Shown here: positions 23,269 to 34,414 of the stretch, one piece after another
Numbering within the stretch: the stretch's first letter is position 1
Layout: each line of letters begins with the position of its first letter
From: Ophiostoma sp. CBS 140.51
Lineage: Eukaryota; Ascomycota; Sordariomycetes; Ophiostomatales; Ophiostomataceae
Direction: 5' to 3'
Assembly: GCA_029298735.1 (NCBI GenBank)
Contig: JANSLP010000114.1
Coordinates: 1 to 64,000, forward strand
Length of the DNA stretch: 64,000 nucleotides
Position numbers and translations under genes: made by a program
Notes under the pieces: model-generated
The model's database searches: none
Told to the model about the DNA's origin: nothing
What the model saw: the letters and a program-made list of their open reading frames with translations, nothing else

Positions 23269-24400
23269 TCAATGTCTACGCTCCCGGTCCCGGTTGTCAC
23301 GATCGTCCTTCCTATCCCTATCTCTTGTCCGATGCGATGATTCTTTGTCGTGGTCTCGTGTCCGATCCTGAACCCGCTCGCGGTCCCGATCACGGTCTTG
23401 TCTCCGGTCGCGGCTATCATCGCCGTCCCGGGCATCCCTTCTCCGTTCACGATCACGATCGCGATCCCGTTCCCGGTCTTTGCCTCTGTCGCTTCTCTCT
23501 CGCCGACGATCGCCATCATCATCGTCCCTTCGTCTATGCCGATGTTCACGCCGTTCTCCATCTTTGTCGTCTCGTCTTGAAGAACGCTCCTCGTCGTCGT
23601 CTCGCCGTGATGATCGGTGCGACCGGTGTGACCGGTGTGACCGATGCCGCCGTTCGCTGTCACCGCCCTTGGAGTCGCGCAGCCGCCTTGCCTCGTCGAC
23701 CTCCTTCTTCTTCTCCTCAATCAAAAAGTCCTTCATTGGGTCTTCGTCGTCGTGCTCGTCAATCAGTTTCTGTAGCTCGCGCTCCTCGCGCAGCAGTGGT
23801 TGGTGGCCGTCGCGGATGCTCTTCGTCTTCTTTGTCTTGCGCTCATCCTCGCTCGGTGTCGCCTCGCCCATGTCTGTGTCGCTGTTGTCCCCGGTGGCAG
23901 CAGCAATCCTGGCGCCGTCCGCGATGCCCTGCCGTCTCTGAATGTCGGCCCAGCCGACCTTGAACTCGTCGGCGTCCTCGTCGTCGCGTGCCTTGTAGCG
24001 AGCATGGTCGACCGAGATCATGCGCCCGCCAATCTGGGCACCACCCAGATTGTCCACTGCCAGGTCGCAGCTGCGCTGGTCTTCGTATTTGAGCCAGCCA
24101 AAGCCTTTGCTCTTGCCCGTCTCCTGGTCGCGCGCTAGTTTGAGGAAGACAGGCTCGCCATACTGCGAGAAGATGGTGATGACGTCGCCCTCGCTCAAGT
24201 CGTAGGGAAGGCCGCCGAAATAGACAAAGGCCGTGTCGCGGTAGTCGGTGTGCCAGGAAGCATTCGGGGAGCTGTCAGAGAAGAGGCTGTTAGTATCTGT
24301 AAATCTCGAGAGGAAGGGGAGCCTGCGGTTGGTGGTGTACTTACATTCCCTGCTCAAGCTCCTTCTTGTTGAGCTCTTGTATCTGCCGTATCTTGTTCAT
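23269..24400 (-). CDS. IST3: Spliceosomal RNA-binding protein Ist3/Snu17 (RBMX2 family)
   Basis: Two exons on the minus strand, 24400-24345 and 24271-23269, with a 73-nt intron (GTAAGT donor, TACTAAC branch); 352 aa. Starts MNKIRQIQELNKKELEQGIS, the invariant N-terminus of the family. One RRM follows, with RNP2 AFVYFGGL at about residue 33 and RNP1 KSKGFGWLKY. The family belongs to the U2-associated RES complex (Ist3, Bud13, Pml1) that aids splicing and nuclear retention of pre-mRNA. After about residue 195 the protein is a long charged tail: an acidic Lys-rich part, RSHRSHRSHRSS coded by a 9-bp DNA repeat, then RD/RE/RS dipeptides to the end. The tail is far longer than in yeast (148 aa total) and resembles metazoan RBMX2. 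Confidence 0.93.
23615..23641. repeat. 9-bp coding tandem repeat in IST3
   Basis: Three copies of CGGTGYGAC, coding the repeated RSH of the RS-rich tail of IST3 on the minus strand. In-frame length change here would alter only the tail. Confidence 0.85.
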
Positions 24401-25812
24401 TGTGGCGACTGGTCGACTTCTCGTTCGTCTGGTGTTGGTTGTTTAGGACAAGGCTGCCAGGGTTTATGGAGCTTGGTTTTGGAAGCTTTTCTGCCGTCGC
24501 GAATTTGGCGTTGAATCGCATCACGTGACTATCACAAGGCTGCTGTCGATCTCAACGTCTGTGTCAGCAGCCAGGTATTGTGCCTGGATAATCCTGTAGC
24601 TCATGGCTCTTTTTGGCAACTGTACAAGTACCTTCATATTTACTGTAGCATTCACGATGTTTAGCTTTGATACCAATACGCATGATATGCCCCAATCATG
24701 AAGCTGGTGAAAGTCGCTGACAGCTACGGGCCTGAAAATGGCAGGCGGTCAAAACAGTCATAGGCGCCCAATAGAGGGGCGTAAGGCGAACCGTGTGCCT
24801 GTGGGCTGGCCGCAAACCCGGGACAGTGGCAGCAGAGTGGGTTAAGGTGGCAGCACATGCGCTCCGAATAAGAGTCGGCGCTTTGCTGGGAATGCCGGGA
24901 TGCCACCTATTAGTCGCCCCTGATGACGGGTTTGGGGGGCGTTCAAAAGAGGCAACACTCACAACTGTTCCTTCTGTAAAGCGAAGTTCGCGAGCTTTCC
25001 TTTTTTGTCTCACCTTGGCTTTGTTTGTTTTTCAGAAACGGAAAGGGCAAGTGGAAGTACGAGCGTGTCGTTCTGGCTGACTCATGATTGTAGGAACAGA
25101 AAGAGTAAAAGGAAAGAGCTCTGTTACCAAAGTTTAGTGAAGCCGTCGGCACGCCCATACCATATTAACGGGTGGGGCGGGCAGGTACGCCAGCGGGTTG
25201 CTTGGGGCCCCCCCAGACAAGGCAGTGGTTTGCGCTTTCCAGATACTGGGCCGCCGTCATCTTTTCTGCCCCTCCTCCTTCCCTCTTTAATCCATTTCGC
25301 CCTTGCCATATTTCTCCTTTGTTCTTTCCGCATCGTTTCCTTCATGGACTTGCACGGATCGTCCTTCTCCTATCTTTCTTCTTGCCGCTTTTTAAAACCT
25401 CTTTTTTTGGATTTGGTCATATTTTGCCTGCCTTTTCCTGCAATCCCCATTCGTCGTTTTCGTATCGTCGCTGCACGATTACACCGCATCCCGCGACACA
25501 CGCCTGCGCATTAATTGCGATAACAGCTTTTTTGTGACCGTTATCAGAAAGTTGGAGGGGTCGCATAACACCTTACAACCAGCCGCCAGCCCGACGGAAA
25601 GCGAGACTTTATTACAACAAAAAGTAACAGTAAGCTCGCTTATCTATTACTCCATACTCTCGAAATAGTTGGGGCCGTACCTCCTCGTCATATTCGCGAC
25701 ACAAACGATTACACTCCGCCAACCTTGCACGCACATCGTCGCGTGCCCGAGACGACAACCTACCTTTCGTCTACTCTAGTTGAAGGGGACAACCCACACA
25801 CCAACCTTTCCG
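24401..25812. other. Divergent promoter region IST3 / DUF255 gene
   Basis: A 1.4 kb spacer with no coding evidence. About 25260-25450 is pyrimidine-rich on the plus strand, the sense strand of the DUF255 gene, consistent with its 5' leader. No TATA box or repeat stands out. Confidence 0.45.
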
Positions 25813-28471
25813 ATGATGGCCGCACAGCTACAAAAGGCCAGCGGGGCTTCTTCTGGTTCGTCGAGCGAGGCGACATCGCTCGGAGCCGCTGCCACCACCC
25901 CGCCCGCGCCACCGCCTGCACCAGCCCCCGTCGCCGAAACGATACCTCTCACGAACCGCGCCGGCGAGAGCAACAGCCCATATGTGCGCGCACAAGCAGA
26001 CACGCCAGTCCACTGGCAACTGTTTGGAAAGGAGGCACTCGACCGTGCCAAGCAGGAGAACAAGCCCATCTTCCTGCACATTGGCTTTCTGGCCTGTCAC
26101 TGTGAGTCTCGGCGCATACTCAGATTTCTACTTCCTCTACTAACTCTCTTTAGACTGCCACTTGACGACACAAGACTCCTTCTCAAACCCTGCGATTGCC
26201 TCGATCCTCAACGAGTCCTTTATCCCGATCGTCGTCGACCGCGAAGAGCGCCCAGACATTGACGCCGTGTACTGGAACTACCTGCAGCTGGTCAACAGCA
26301 GCGCCGGCTGGCCGATCAATGTGTTTTTAACACCCGACCTCGAGCCCGTGTTTGGCGGCAGCTACTGGCCCGGCCCGGGTGCAGAGGCCAGCGGCCGCGA
26401 CAAGCAGAGCGGCAGCGAAGACGGCGAGGAGGATGAGCTGATTGGCTTCCTCGGTGTACTGGAGAAGCTGCGCCAGTCCTGGACGGAGCGCGAGGCGCAA
26501 TGCCGGGCCGAGGCCAAGGAGACAGTTGTGCAGCTGCGGAAATTCGCTGCTGAGGGCACACTCGGCCCCCGCGGCCTTCTCAAGCCTGGCGATGCCAAGG
26601 ACAGCAGCGAAGCTTACCTGCCGAGCGAGCTTGACCTCGACATCGACCAGCTGGACGACGCTTACACGAAGCTGAAGAAGACTTTCGACCCGGTGAACGG
26701 CGGTTTCGGTGTCGTTCCCAAGTTTGTCACGCCCGCCAAGTACTCGTTTTTGCTGCAACTCGGCAGCTTCCCCTCGGTCGTTCATGACATTGTCGGCGAG
26801 GCTGAAGTGGCGAGCATTGTCCAGATGGCGCTCTACACGCTCCGGAAACTGCGCAACAGCGCGCTGAACGATCACCTGTCTGGCGGTTTTGGCCGTGCGA
26901 GTCACACTATCAACTGGACTCTGCCGCACTTCGAAAAGCTCATCCCCGACAACGGTCTGTTGTTGAGCCTGTACCTTGATGCATGGCTGTACACTTTGCG
27001 CGCACCCAAGTCGGAGCTGCCCAGCGGCTCGGCTGCCGGCACAACACCCGAGTTTCTGGATGTCGTCTACTCGTTAGCCGACTACCTTTCGAGTGCACCA
27101 GTGCGTCTGGAGGGTGGCGGCTTTGCCAGCAGCGAGTCGGCCGACTCGTACTACCGCAAGGGCGACCGCCATGTTAGAGAGGGCGCGTACTACGTCTGGA
27201 CACGGCGCGAGTTTGACACGGTGGTCGGCGGGCCCGGTAACAACGGCCACAACGACATGGACGCACGCGTGGCGGCAGCATACTGGAACGTGCTGCAGGA
27301 CGGCAACGTGGACCGCGACAACGACCCCTTTGACGAGTTCATCAACCAGAACGCGCTGTACATCAACAAGGACACGGCCGAGCTGGCGCGACAGTTCAAC
27401 ATCCCGCGCGAGAATGTCGAGCGGATCACGGCCGAGGCGCGGCAGAAGCTGGCGGCACACCGCGAAAAGGAGCGGGTGCGACCCGTGCTGGACGACAAGG
27501 TGGTGGTGGCCGGCAACGGCATTGTCCTTGGGTCGCTGGCGCGCGTCGGTGCGGCACTCAAGTTTGGCGGCCACAACACGGAAAAGGGCGACAAGTACAT
27601 TGGCGCGGCACGGGATGCAGCCCAATTTTTGAGAGAGAACCTGTGGGACAGCAAGGACAAGAAGCTGTACCGCGTGTTTGTCAATGGCAAGCGGGAGGAT
27701 GTTCTTGCGTTTGCCGAAGACTATGCCTACCTAATTGAGGGTCTGCTGGAGCTCTACCAGGCCACGGGCGAGTCCGAATGGCTCGAGTGGGCCGATGAGT
27801 TGCAGAGTGAGTCCCCCACTCCCTCTCTACTAATATTGAATACTTACTAACGATGTGCAGAACAACAAATCGACCTCTTTTACGACCGCCCCGATGTGCC
27901 GTCGACACAGACGCACTCGTCCAGTGGCGGCTTCTACCGCACCCAGGAGTCGGCTGGCAAGGATGGTGTCGACCTGCTCCGCCTCAAGGACGGCATGGAT
28001 ACGACCTTGCCCGCGACCAATGCCGTGGCAGCCTCCAACCTCTTCCGCTTGGGAAGTGTGTTGGACGACGCCAACTACACACACCTGGCGCGCGAGACGA
28101 TTCACGCGTTCGAGGTTGAGATGCTCCAGCACTCGTGGCTGTTCCCTGGTCTGCTGTCGCAGATTGTGTCGGCACGTCTCGGTGGACCCCAGGTGGCTAC
28201 TCTCGCCTCTGGTCCTTTGGCTTCGGATGCGGTGGTGGCCGAGTACTTCCAGCGCCCGCGTGCTGGTCTGCGGAGCCTCGTGTACGTCGAAGGCGGTGCC
28301 ACGAACAACGGCAAGGAGACGACAGCATCCTCGTGGCTGCTGGCCCGGAACCCGAGCCTGGTTGACCTGCCTACCAAAGAGGCTGGTGAGGGCTCGTATG
28401 TTTTGAAGGACGGCAAGTGGGAGAAGGCAACACCGGCCGATCTGACTGTCAATGTCGAGGCGAGTGGTTAA
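25813..28471 (+). CDS. SSP411/YyaL (DUF255) thioredoxin-fold protein
   Basis: Three exons, 25813-26101, 26154-27806 and 27861-28471, with introns of 52 and 54 nt; 850 aa. The start is the first of two adjacent ATGs; the open frame further upstream has no ATG. Residues 1-45 are low-complexity Ser/Ala/Pro. The family core begins at NRAGESNSPYVRAQADTPVHW, followed by a CxxC motif ACHYCH (Cys95, Cys98), VVDREERPDIDAVYWNYLQL and GGSYWPG. The long C-terminal part corresponds to the six-hairpin (alpha/alpha) barrel. Intron 1 splits the CxxC motif between His96 and Tyr97. Family members (bacterial YyaL, mammalian SPATA20) have no settled reaction; a redox or chaperone role is only suggested. AATAAA at 28629 may be its polyadenylation signal. 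Confidence 0.92.
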
Positions 28472-29425
28472 AGAAAGAGGGCAGCATGCATTTATTATTT
28501 TGTTACATGAGAGACAGAAGAGGAGTTACAAGGAGATGTGGGAGTGTTTGTCGGAGTTCAATTGTCATTTTATCTATAGTTTTATTTTTTATGCTTCAAT
28601 CTTGCAATTGGCATGTATCAACGTCGACAATAAAGTTATTGTTTTAGTTGAAGTGATTTAATAGTCTTGTGTTGGCATATTTTTATTTTATTTTTTATTC
28701 ATTTTCAATGTACTTTCATAATTGCTGTAAAGAAATATTTGAATATTAACCAAACACAAAATGTGGTAGCAATATAATACGGACAAAACTACCACTCAAG
28801 ACATTGTCAACATTGGCTAAAGTTGAAATCACAGCAAAGTCAATAAATAGTCTGTTCTGCCTGCTGCTTCGAAAATGATATCATTCTGAGTTGCGGGTCG
28901 AGTCAAAACTCTTTCTGTTCTCTCTCAATTCAGTTTGTAAGCTCGGGTGGAGCCTTTGCCCGATCGCCCCCCATGCAGACACCTTCAGTGGGCTGTAGTG
29001 GGCGCAGCGGCTCTCACCGCCCACAGCCAGTGACTCTTCTCTGTGGGTTAGTGGGGTAGCAACAGTGCATGTGTTGGCGTCCTTTTGGCGTACTCTGGCG
29101 CATTTGCCCCGCGAAGAATGGCGGCAGAAAAAAAAAAGTTGTTCAGGTTTAGAGAGGGTTCTTTCCTTCCGCAATTTTCTTCGCTTAGAAAGCAGGCGAA
29201 CCTGGACGAAGCGAAGCTGACTTGCAACGACTTGCTTCTTCTTTTTCTTCCACGACCACCCATAAATATAATCGTCGACAGTCTCTACATCGTCTGAACA
29301 CTCTTTTGAAGCATTCTCGACTACAAGCCTCACTGGCACTCCGACGCATACGTCACCTCTGTCACCTCTACGACTCTAACTCTACGAAACTCCCTCCCAA
29401 TCAACTACAACAACCCTACTTTACA
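28472..29425. other. Spacer DUF255 gene / SQT1 (tandem)
   Basis: A 950-nt spacer. The first 350 nt is AT-rich (3' UTR, with AATAAA at 28629-28634). The rest is the SQT1 promoter, with an AT-rich ATAAATATAA at about 29261 and a T/C-rich run before it. No gene seen. Confidence 0.5.
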
Positions 29426-31030
29426 ATGTCGCACAGCGCGCGTGACGAGCACCCGACAGAGGACGACGGCGAGGACTCTGGCCCGGAGATGCTCGACATG
29501 GACGATGCTGCCGAGGAAATCGAGGGCGGCGACGCTGAGGATGCTGATGTGGCTATGGACAGCGGCGACGAAGACGACAATGAGGAGCTCGTGCTCCACA
29601 ACGACAGCATTGCCTACTTTGACCTCCACAAGGACTCTGTTTTCGCCATTGCACAGCACCCAAAGTACCCGTCACTCGTGGCCACGGGCGGCAGCGAAGG
29701 CGAGGGCGACGACTCGCCGGGCAAGGGCTATGTGATTGATACGTCGGCCGCTGTGGAGCGTCCCCTTCTCCCTGCGAGCTACAGTTCGGACCCCTCCGCC
29801 GCCAGCCAGCCCAGCAGCACCGAGCTGACGCCCCTTTTCGAAATCGACGGACACACCGACTCCATCAACTCGTTGGCCTTCACTTTGCCCAACGGCGACT
29901 TTTTGGTGTCTGGCGGCATGGACGGCCGTATGCGGGTGTATGGCGTCAAGATTGGCAACGGCCGCGCCGACTTCAAGTTTGTCGGCGAGTCCCAGGAGGT
30001 GCCGGAGATCAATTGGCTGGCCCCTTGCCCGGGACGCGATTATCCGAATACAATTGCGCTCGGTGCTTCGGACGGTTCCGTTTGGGTCTTGTCGATTGAC
30101 CCGGCGGCGGACCCGGCCAATCCCATCCAGATCGTCCAGTCCTTTTTCTCGCATACAGCCGCCTGCACGGCCGGCGTGTGGACACCGGACGGCAACCTGC
30201 TGGCCACCGTCAGCGAGGACAGCTCGCTGCAAGTGTGGGACGTGTGGGGTGTTGCGGCGGGTCGTGGTCTGGTGCCCGGTGGCGCCCAAGCGCTGTTGTC
30301 GCTTACGGGCGAGGACCAGCGGTTCGAGGTGCCCGGTGGTCTGTACTCAGTGGCCGTGTCGCCCGGTGGCACATTGGTGGCCGTCGGTGGTGCCGGCGGT
30401 GTGATCAAGGTGGTGACCCTCCCGCGGTTAACCGGCGCGCAAGCCGCGGGTGCCGCAACCAAGAAGAGTGGTGCAGCGGCGGCCAAGAGCGCACCGGCAC
30501 CCAAGGGCGCTGCAGGCAAGGGCGCCGCTGCTACCGACCCGGCCCAGTTTGGTACCATCCTGGCGTCCCTGGAAGTGCAGTCTGACGGTGTCGAGACGCT
30601 GGCTTTCGCCCCGCCGCCCATGACGCTGCTGGCCGCCGGTTCCGTGGACGGCAGTATTGCCGTCTTTGACGTCACACGGTCTTTTGCGCTGCGCCGGCAC
30701 ATTCGCCTGGCGCACGACGATTTCTCGGTCGTCAAGGTTGAGTGGGTCAAGTCGGCGCCTGCTTCTCTCACAGGCGGCGTGGCGGCTGGTGTTGGCGGTC
30801 CTGCACAGTGGCTGCTGACGAGCATCGGCATGGACGGTGTGGTGCGGCGGTGGGATCTGCGCAAGAACGTGATGCCCGACAAGCCCGGCGACAATGGTCT
30901 CGTCAAGGAGTGGCGTGGTCATCGTGGCGACGGTGAGGGCGGTGGTGTTCTGGGCTTCGTGCAGGGTGACACGGGCGAGCGTGTTGTCACGGCCGGTGAC
31001 GACGGTGTTGTTCTTGTGTTTGATGCATAG
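29426..31030 (+). CDS. SQT1: Ribosome assembly protein Sqt1 (WD40, uL16 chaperone)
   Basis: Intronless, 534 aa from the ATG in TACAATGTC; the frame is open further upstream to 29222 but the conserved part begins at MSHSARDEHPTEDD. An acidic N-terminus (EDDGEDSGPEMLDMDDAAEE to about residue 60) precedes a WD40 propeller. Blades include FAIAQHPKYPSLVATGGSEG, DSINSLAFTLPNGDFLVSGG, AGVWTPDGNLLATVSEDSS and the final VTAGDDGVVLVFDA. An Ala/Lys/Gly-rich insert (about residues 345-380) interrupts the propeller. The acidic leader and blade order match Sqt1/AAMP, which captures ribosomal protein uL16 (Rpl10) as it emerges and delivers it to the pre-60S subunit. Confidence 0.9.
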   Translation: MSHSARDEHPTEDDGEDSGPEMLDMDDAAEEIEGGDAEDADVAMDSGDEDDNEELVLHNDSIAYFDLHKDSVFAIAQHPKYPSLVATGGSEGEGDDSPGKGYVIDTSAAVERPLLPASYSSDPSAASQPSSTELTPLFEIDGHTDSINSLAFTLPNGDFLVSGGMDGRMRVYGVKIGNGRADFKFVGESQEVPEINWLAPCPGRDYPNTIALGASDGSVWVLSIDPAADPANPIQIVQSFFSHTAACTAGVWTPDGNLLATVSEDSSLQVWDVWGVAAGRGLVPGGAQALLSLTGEDQRFEVPGGLYSVAVSPGGTLVAVGGAGGVIKVVTLPRLTGAQAAGAATKKSGAAAAKSAPAPKGAAGKGAAATDPAQFGTILASLEVQSDGVETLAFAPPPMTLLAAGSVDGSIAVFDVTRSFALRRHIRLAHDDFSVVKVEWVKSAPASLTGGVAAGVGGPAQWLLTSIGMDGVVRRWDLRKNVMPDKPGDNGLVKEWRGHRGDGEGGGVLGFVQGDTGERVVTAGDDGVVLVFDA

Positions 31031-31368
31031 ACGGAGGACAAGGATGTGGGTCGGGTAGATATCTAGGTGGAAGCATTTGCATTTTGAATTTTAATAAATA
31101 ATAAATTCGTTCATACAATGGACACTTCTTTTTGTTGAAGTCAAAGTATGCTGTGTCGTTTGTTGTATGAAGATGTTCTTGGAGGAAAATAAAAGTGGGA
31201 CCGATTGTTTACTTTCGAACTGAAAGTGCTACGCGTGGTCCGTGCGCGTGTCTTGATTCTGCCACCACATCACCACCCACTACAGTTTGGCTTCCCCGCG
31301 TCAACCTCACTTCGACAACTCAATTACACGACACACCAAAGACACGAATCGCCTCCTCAATCGCCGGA
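31031..31368. other. Short spacer SQT1 / SPC19
   Basis: 338 nt. AT-rich at first with AATAAA at 31093-31098, a probable SQT1 polyadenylation signal, followed by the short SPC19 promoter and leader. No other feature seen. Confidence 0.5.
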
Positions 31369-31959
31369 ATGTCTCTCTACTCCTCTTCCGCCTCCGGGTC
31401 GCAAACCGTTGCCCTCTATGGCGACTGCGTCGCGTCTCTGCGCACATCTCTGGCCTACCTCGAATCGTCCGTCGCGACGCTGGCGCAGGAGACGACAGGC
31501 TCGCCTAATGGCGGCGGCAGTACCGGTGCCGTCGCTGACATGCCCCGTCTGGCCAGCGTTTTGAAAACCGTCCGCCACTACGAACTCGTTCCGCAGCCGA
31601 CCTTGGCTGCCGCCGAACAATCCCTCCAGTCCGAAATTGGTCCCGCCGTCGCCCAGCTGCTCGACCGCGCGTCGCACCAGCTGGCGAGGCAGGCACGGCG
31701 GATTGATACGCTGCAGGCCAGGGCGGCCTTGCAGGCGGGGCGACTCGAGGGGGATGGTGACTCTCGTGAGCCGGCGACAAAGGGACGCCAGTTGGGCCGT
31801 AAGACGGCCCCAAAGAACGCCGTCGACCCCCTGCGCGCCCGCATGGTGCACCAGCGCAAGGAGCAGCTCAAGTACAGTGTGGCGCGTCTCGAAAGAGAAG
31901 TCGCCCAAAAGGAACGGGAGCTGCGGCAGCGACTACGGCAGTCGACTGTGGGGCAGTGA
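31369..31959 (+). CDS. SPC19: DASH/Dam1 complex subunit Spc19
   Basis: Intronless, 196 aa. The start is the ATG followed by TCTCTCTAC (MSLYSSSASGSQ); the frame continues open upstream without a better context. The family core is LRTSLAYLESSVATLAQET, then MPRLASVLKTVRHYELVPQPTL and AEIGP/VAQLLD-like sequence, followed by a coiled-coil tail (KEQLKYSVARLEREVAQKER). Spc19 is one of ten subunits of the fungal ring that couples kinetochores to microtubule plus ends. A Gly/Ser insert (residues 45-52) is weakly conserved. It lies directly after SQT1 on the same strand, with no functional link. Confidence 0.92.
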   Translation: MSLYSSSASGSQTVALYGDCVASLRTSLAYLESSVATLAQETTGSPNGGGSTGAVADMPRLASVLKTVRHYELVPQPTLAAAEQSLQSEIGPAVAQLLDRASHQLARQARRIDTLQARAALQAGRLEGDGDSREPATKGRQLGRKTAPKNAVDPLRARMVHQRKEQLKYSVARLEREVAQKERELRQRLRQSTVGQ

Positions 31960-33371
31960 ACGGCACAAGGAGACGAAGAGGAAAGGAAACAACAAACGAG
32001 AAGACGGGCATAGCCGCCGCGTCGAGACGACTGCACGCGATGCCACGACGATAGAGGGTCAACAGGGACCTTGACACGACACTGACAGGATGCAACGACA
32101 GAATACGGACACTGGACACGAGAGGATACGGGGCAGGACAGGACGGCACAACAACCTTCAGATGTCGTGAAAACACGGCTACATACTCTCACGCGTCTTA
32201 TTGTCGCGTGCTGCCTTTACTCCACAAGTCGACCGTCGACAATAGACTACGGTCCTCGCCGACCTAGTTGGAATGCACATCTCGAGGCTGTGCTGTGCAC
32301 ATACTTAGAATCGCGTGGCATGCAATGGTGGTGGCGGAGCACAAGCTGTCGTGAAGCTAAGCCGTCCGGCACGAAAAGCAACAAAAAGCTCCGAGACATT
32401 CTGATACCGGGCCAGCGGTCGCGTCGGAGGCAGCTTTAGCTTTAGCTTCAGCATGTACACTCTTACGAGGAGGACCCAGCATGCATGCTGTTCCCCCACA
32501 CGGCGGAGCATGTGATGCAGCTCGCGCTGGAAGCTTCCCCAGCTCTCAAGGATTCTGGTCCTGATATAGCTAGATAGAACATAATGTCACACAAAGTCAC
32601 ATATTCACATTCACGTTGGTACCATTTTTATGTAAGTTTTTTCATTTCGGATTTCAACCTATCAAGAAAACCTGCCCTCAGGTTTTTTGTGTGTTTTTGC
32701 AAGTTGCAGTAATTCCCATAGCCGTGAACTCATCTCGTAAAAGAAAATAGAAGAGGAAGATAAAGAAGCAAATAAAAGGGGAGCCTCGCTTGGGAGGACA
32801 TGGAATCGAAGGATGGGTGTGTGTAAAAAAGATAAGTGAAAAATACAGTGTTAGCTGGTTGTGTGAGGGAACAAGTTGTGACTCTTTCCTCACACACAAC
32901 ACAACCAAAAGAAGGGGAATAAGAAGGTGACAAAAGACATGAGAGAGACAAAAACCCCGTGTAAAGACAGATAACAAAAAAGAAGACTGGATGGGACAAA
33001 AAAACAAAAGAAATGTGTGGCCAAAAAAGAGAACGCATAAAGGCGACAGCGCAAAAAAAAAGTCAAAAGAAAAAGACAAGAAGTCAAAAGCCTGGTTTTG
33101 GAACCTGAAACACCTGTGTATACCTTGGCGGCCAAACGTGTTCGCAACTCTTTCTCTCGAAAAATCCAATCTATCGTGCTCTGAAAACTCGAAGGGTGTC
33201 GATGTTGTGTGAACGTACGGAATAGACCGAAGAAAAATAGAGAAAGGAGCGAATTCGGTGGTGGCGTAGATGTGGGTATATGTATATAATATAAACAAAA
33301 GACGAAGGAAAGGATAGCGTAGAGAGTGAGCGCGTGGTCGAGACGAGTCGATCTCACCATGCTCAGACCCC
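31960..33371. other. Convergent spacer SPC19 / SHO1
   Basis: A 1.4 kb spacer without coding evidence. About 32690-33330 is T-rich on the minus strand, downstream of the SHO1 stop, consistent with a long 3' UTR of SHO1. No RNA gene recognised. Confidence 0.5.
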
Positions 33372-34414
33372 TTATAACAGGATCAGGTAGTTGCTTGGTG
33401 CAATACCCGTCTCGCCGCTCTCTTTCCTTGCCTGCCACCAGCGGCCGCTGACGTCCGACACCTCGAGGATCTCGTGCTTGGAGAAGCTGATCTCGTTTGC
33501 GTCGTCGGGGTTGGCCTCGTAGCTGTAGATGGCCTTGGCGCGGTACGGGTATTCGGTGGGAGGTACTATCTCGCCCTCTGTGCCGCCGGGCGCGCCAGCA
33601 CCGCCCTTGTTCGTCTGGGCGCCGAAACCACCGCCGTTCAATGCCGAGTTGCGTTGGCCGGTCGGGATGCCGGTGACGGGCGACGAGTTCTCGAAGCCGT
33701 TGAGCTGGGCGGAGGTGTACATTTGCGGGGGCGCAGCCGAAGTCGAGGTCTCGGGGCGGCCAACGCCGTAGGCGCCAACCATGGTCTGTCTGTTGGTGTT
33801 TGACTCCTTAGTCAGGGCGAACGAGTCGAGGTAGGCGCGAGGGACGGCAGACGGTGCCGAGCCAAAGTAGAACATCCAGACAATCTAGAGAGTTAGTCAG
33901 GAACAGACGCGACCAGTTGTTTCAAAAAGGGGGAACGCACCGTCACCATGGACAGGAGGATAAAGCCAGCGGCCGCGGCTTCCTTAGCGCCGTTGCTGGA
34001 GTACACCAGGCCGTTGACGGAGGATGTGGTCAGGACGAGGCCGCAGGCCAGATAGCCGACGACGGCGACATGGTAGGTCTGGGAGGTGTCGGAGGCGACG
34101 ACGACGAAGACGCCGGCAATGACGAAGAAATAGTATACGATCGTCCACCAGGTGTATGTTGGGAAGTTGCTCTTGGTCTGAATCTGGGCGACGATGGAGG
34201 AGATGAAGGAGATGATCCACGCGAGCTGAATTGTGTTAGTACTGACTGCAATTTGTCGCTTTCACTTTCACTTTCACTGCGGCACTGTGACTCGACTGCA
34301 ACAGGTCGAACGTACTGCGGAGATGGAGATAGTGGCCAGAGCAAAGGGGTCGCCGATGATGTTGCCGAGGCTGATGCCGTTCCGGCGTCCGTACTGGGCG
34401 CGAGAGTGTTCCAT
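33372..34414 (-). CDS. SHO1: Osmosensor membrane adaptor Sho1
   Basis: Three exons on the minus strand, 34414-34316, 34225-33941 and 33884-33372, with introns of 90 and 56 nt, both phase 0; 298 aa. Four hydrophobic segments (about residues 24-45, 58-77, 84-105 and 115-136) are followed by a flexible cytoplasmic region rich in Gly, Asn and Pro. A C-terminal SH3 domain spans about 241-298 (AKAIYSYEANPDDANEISF, GRWWQAR, GIAPSNYLILL). In the HOG pathway Sho1 recruits the MAPKK Pbs2 through this SH3 domain and acts with Msb2-type mucins. An in-frame ATG 14 codons upstream (34456) could give a longer N-terminus; I prefer the inner one because Sho1 proteins usually start close to the QYGRR stretch. 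Intron 1 holds a TTTCAC triplication (34260-34277). Confidence 0.95.

Noticed and set aside
30040..30906. 288-codon antisense open frame over SQT1
   Set aside because: Same shadow effect; Pro/Ser/Ala-rich with no recognisable fold.
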